From the NCBI GenBank assembly GCA_963693285.1, contig OY848922.1, positions 4,824,923-4,888,922 on the forward strand: a stretch of DNA of 64,000 nt. Reading direction: 5' to 3'. Positions 60,437-64,000 of the stretch are shown here, in pieces; positions within the stretch are counted from its first letter, which is position 1; every line of letters begins with the position of its first letter. Source of the stretch: Xestospongia muta (Eukaryota > Porifera > Demospongiae > Haplosclerida > Petrosiidae). A program made the position numbers and the translations under genes. Under the pieces are notes generated by a model, which had not been told where the DNA came from, made no database searches, and saw nothing but the letters and a program-made list of their open reading frames with translations.

Positions 60437-61490
60437 ACTAAGTGATGTTGAGTCTTAAAGAAATTCCTTTGTTAGAGACAACATTAATACTGGTAAAGTA
60501 ACTTAATGCTAAAACCATTATTAAATAAAACTTGCTTTGTAATGACATCAAGAGTAAATTTGGTTTCTCAAGTAGATTATTAAATTGGACTTTTGTTTTA
60601 TTAAAGGGTGTATTAAATGTTATGGATGGATAGGTGCTTAAGTGGTTATATTAGGCAAGTAATGTAATCATTTTTTTAGAAAAAAATTGATTGATATTCT
60701 ACTTCACTTTGATTCCTTCAATTCTTCATCATATTTCATGTAGTGTGTTTATGTAATTAATTTTCCACAATTTTCACCAACTTCAATAAAGACTTAGTTT
60801 AATGTTATCGATTATATATACTTTGAACTACATATCTGACATCATCATGTAATACAGTTTCTTTTAACTCATATTCTATGCTCCAATTTCAAAGCAATAA
60901 TAGTAATGTTTATAAAAAATGTGGAATTTTGTTCGAATGTATTCATTGTGTTCATTTCTCATTAGTAAATGTGTAGTTTATCTGTCTACTGTTAATGTAC
61001 TTGTAAATGTGGATAAGACCATGACAAAATCAAACATTTTATTTTATTATTGCTATACTTAGGTCAAGGTTCTGATTGAGCATATAAAATTGTGTATTAC
61101 ATTTTATTATACATGTGTACTGAATGATGTAAAATGAGAAAACAATTTTATCAGTGTATGCTGGAAAGGCACATAATAAATTTATGTTGTTACACAAGCT
61201 GCAACAGTCTGTCAAATTATATTATATGTCACTTAATCTTTTAAGCATTTTCAATTATACATGTACTAATTTATAAAACAGTGTATTGGGTTAGAAAAAA
61301 AGTGAGTTCAAGGTAATACTAGAGGCATACAGAGTTTAAATCAGTGTGTGAGGAAGTTGCAGTATGGTTCCTGGAAAACAAAATGTCCAAATTTTTGTTT
61401 ACATACTGTTTAACAATACATTCTACAACATCTCAATGTCCTCCTTGGTTATTACTTAAATATTGTCCTTGATCAAAATTAGATGTTTTG
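60437..61490. other. no supported gene
   Basis: AT-rich sequence without splice-flanked exons or recognisable element ends. Confidence 0.5.
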
Positions 61491-61494
61491 TTTC

Positions 61495-61940
61495 CTAACA
61501 TTGAAAGCTATGTAGAACAGCATCAACAAACTCAAAAGAATGCTCGCGATCGACATAGTAAACATTATAGAGCTTATGTACTGACGTCACGAAACGTTCG
61601 TACACAAGAGTGGCAGCATTTGAAGTCACATTAGCCAGGTACTATGCAACACGAGACACCAATAAAGCTTGGTGTTCTTCCGGAGCTATTGGGCAAGTGG
61701 TACTCTAGGGAGCCAGTAGCATCAATCTTATCAACAGGAAACGAACAAGTTGAAGAATGTGCATGTGGAGATGTTATGTTGCTACTGCAGGAAAGAGGAA
61801 TATGGGGAATTAACGATCTATTGTGACATTAATTCCCCATACACAACATGCCTTCAGATTACCACAATTCCAAAGGTTAAATGTTTCTGTCCTGCTTGTC
61901 AGAGAAAACCAAATAAATGCACTAGGATGTTGTTTTAATA
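61495..61940 (+). pseudogene. transposon-derived fragments: integrase-tail-like and PHD-finger-like
   Basis: 61495-61640 reads FPNIESYVEQHQQTQKNARD followed by RHSKHYRAYV, which resembles the region after the integrase core of Gypsy-type polyproteins. 61650-61920 reads KLGVLPELLGKWYSRE, then, after a frame change, CYCRKEEYGELTIYCD and IPKVKCFCPACQRKP. The Cys spacing and the K-x-x-CPAC ending resemble a PHD zinc finger with some ligands lost. Both are remnants. Confidence 0.35.
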
Positions 61941-62089
61941 ATAATTATTATTTTTAAGATTACTGTTGTTTGATAACATGCATTATTTAATTAAATAAAA
62001 CAACTGATTCACAGGAATCGCACAATACACAACAAACAACAACTACTTTATTTACAGTGCTAGTGTCTTCCTCCTCATTACACATAATG

Positions 62090-63590
62090 AAGTGTTCACT
62101 ATAAGATAGTATATTTTTGCCTGACTAGGCCAATTACTCTTTCGACATCAATACAGACATGAGATAGTTGACAAGAGATATACACATCAGCTTTGCTCAG
62201 CTGTTCTTTTCCTCGAGTAAAAGGAGGTAGTTTCACTACAGCAGAGTAAAGGCCAGCACTATCATGTATATTAAAACACCTATCTGTCACAACTATATCA
62301 CCTGGTAGAAGGTTCTCCAAAATACCTGTTTTCTGTCAGATGTATATCTGAAATCCTACCTCCTCATTCTTTAGATATAAACGTGATCACACCTTGTGGA
62401 GCTAATCCTATAAGGAATTTGGCAGTGTTGTAGTGCTTGTAATTAAACCAAGTTTGAGCTCTGGCTTTCAAGTTAGTGGCTCTTTCCATGAAAACTTCAA
62501 AACAGTCTATAATCACAACACATTTTCCAAAGATCTTTCTGAATTCCATAGGCTGAGTCCGTACCAGTTCTCCTCTATCTGGCCATTTAACAAGAGGACC
62601 CAATCGAATATACAGTATATCAATCCATTTCTTCACATGTCATGATTAACTCCAAATCTGTATGCAAGATCCTGATCCCCTAGATTAAGGTGCAGCTTCA
62701 TCAAAATCATAACAAACTGCTGAAAGCTTTTTGTGTAACGATTAGTACAGCCTACAACACAACAGCTTTTATGTTTTCCTTTTGCCACTCAAAATGGCAG
62801 ATATGACATCATTCAACTCCTCAAACTGTATAACCTCTATACATTTTTCTAAAAACTTCTTATAGGTAGACATTAGAAACTTACTTTGCTATTACAGTTA
62901 TATGAGATCTATAATCCTATGAAAGCTTTTTTTAAATACTGCTATACTTTCTGAGATACACTAATCAGAGTAAAATCTTTGAGAGCCTTCGGAAAACCGA
63001 ACGCCATTTTTAAAAATTGGCTTCATAGGATTACTCGTACACGTGTTGTGTAAGGTTGTTCAAGATTTATTACCTGTGCGTACTATTAGAGCTGAGATAA
63101 ATGTACCTTAGTACGACAGTTTGTACTTGCTCATTAAATTTAGCTACAAACCACTGGAATGTGAAGAGGTATGTCATTATCTTCGAACCACGCCCATGTT
63201 AATAATAGGTGAAATCTTTTGGCAATATGGTGGCTCTGAAAAGAACCGTTTAAATTGGAAATCTGAAGGAGTAGAAGTGAGTCTGTTGGAGTCACACATC
63301 AGAACTGATATCAATATCGACTATTTCACCCACAGGCTGACCAGATGTGTATTTTGGATTGGACAACTCAGGTAACATACAGTTGTAATAAAAGTATCTA
63401 AGCTTAGGATACATGTTCATCCAAAAGTCAGGATTGTATTGTATCCTCTCTAGGTGATAGTCATTATCTCGAGGAGTCCAGTCAAAGAAATCGCACCAGG
63501 TCCGACCAGTAATATGTAATTGTCCCTGAATTTGATAGCAGTAGTTGAGATTATGTTTGAGGTGATGTCGAGAATCTTTGAATGACATGA
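62090..63590 (-). mobile_element. ISL2EU-type DNA transposon with transposase and YqaJ-nuclease remnants
   Basis: Minus-strand transposase in two frames: 62364-62636 ([58 protein letters not shown]) and 62099-62320 (LLPGDIVVTDRCFNIHD, then VCIDVERVIGLVRQKY). The acidic residues in IIDCFEV, TDRCF and DVERVIG fit the DDE triad of DDE_4-type transposases. Farther along, 63292-63588 encodes LNYCYQIQGQLHITGRTWC, ERIQYNPDFWMNM and FYYNCMLPEL, matching the YqaJ exonuclease family that ISL2EU elements are known to carry. A frameshift splits the transposase. Termini not identified. Confidence 0.65.
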
Positions 63591-63607
63591 ATTGGTGGCA
63601 CGTCTCA

Positions 63608-63998
63608 AGCTAATTTTATAGCGTTTTTTAAAACCAGCAAACCAGCCATCTGAAAAAGAAAAATTTTAACCAGGATATTGTTCGTTAACAATCTGTTTGG
63701 CACTGTTCTTGAACTACCAGCCTTTAATTTTGATACCCCTTCGACGTAGCTGTCGAAACTCTGCATGGACCTGCTCTTCCATTAAAGGAAACTGAGCACT
63801 TCTTATAAACATCACTCTTTTGGTACCTTTTTTGCTTTTCTTGATTTTTTCCTCATCTTTTATCCACCTCATCACCGTTTTTGTATTTAATGTAAACGTT
63901 TTACATGTTTTGTAGAGATTGCAATCATTTTCTTTGTACCAACTAACAACTTAAATCTTTTCTTATCTTGTGTAGCTCCTTCTTGACCGTTTAAAGAT
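63608..63998 (-). mobile_element. CENP-B/pogo-type DNA-binding fragment, cut by window end
   Basis: Minus strand reads KTVMRWIKDEEKIKKSKKGT, PLMEEQVHAEFRQLRRRGIK, FKNSAKQIVNEQYP and NFSFSDGWFAGFKKRYKIS. The last part (F-S-x-GW---FKKRY) is the signature of the HTH_Tnp_Tc5/CENP-B domain of pogo-like transposases. Two in-frame stops interrupt it. The start lies beyond the window. Confidence 0.6.
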
Positions 63999-64000
63999 CC

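Overview
The window looks like AT-rich nuclear DNA of an early-branching metazoan, most probably a demosponge (inference). It has compact 99-nt ankyrin exons with GTAAGT-type donors, short introns inside gene cores, an ankyrin / Roc-COR GTPase / death-domain protein, and a dense load of piggyBac, PIF-Harbinger, Gypsy, hAT and ISL2EU-type transposons. I see no bacterial operons, CRISPR arrays, rRNA or tRNA genes.

Left part (1-20 kb). The 5' end of an ankyrin-repeat gene lies on the minus strand (start codon at 3781) and runs off the left edge. To its right are exon-like pieces of a plus-strand gene (4.1-5.0 kb) inside a block that reappears, decayed, at 11.9-14.0 kb. A second duplicated pair (10.6-11.9 and 15.6-16.5 kb) carries an unrecognised minus-strand exon, broken in the left copy by a small inverted-repeat element. 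A short fragment at 14.3 kb resembles CC2D2A.

Centre (20.4-58.5 kb). The main gene is on the minus strand. Four 99-nt ankyrin exons, spread from 58.5 to 35.3 kb, lead into a half ankyrin repeat (28.5 kb), one large Roc-COR exon (25.9-27.7 kb), a conserved C-terminal exon and two death-type domains (24.7-25.0 and 23.7-24.0 kb). All 13 exons have matching splice phases and total 3549 nt, an intact frame. A tandem copy of only the death-domain end follows at 20.4-21.9 kb. By analogy with DAPK-type and other ROCO proteins it is probably a signalling GTPase: ankyrin repeats for binding, Roc-COR as switch and dimeriser, death domains to recruit partners.

The ankyrin introns are full of transposons. 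Three related units (about 30.7-35.7, 43.7-48.7 and 55.7-59 kb) each carry an inverted-repeat element with a HIRAN-like coding fragment, a piggyBac copy and one ankyrin exon. So ankyrin repeats appear to have been added by copying large transposon-laden segments. Gypsy, hAT and another HIRAN-like element lie between the last two units.

Right edge (60-64 kb). There is a 128-bp tandem duplication, a PHD-like fragment, an ISL2EU-type transposon with transposase and YqaJ-nuclease remnants, and a CENP-B/pogo-type DNA-binding fragment cut by the window end. Nearly all transposon coding regions are broken by stops or frameshifts.
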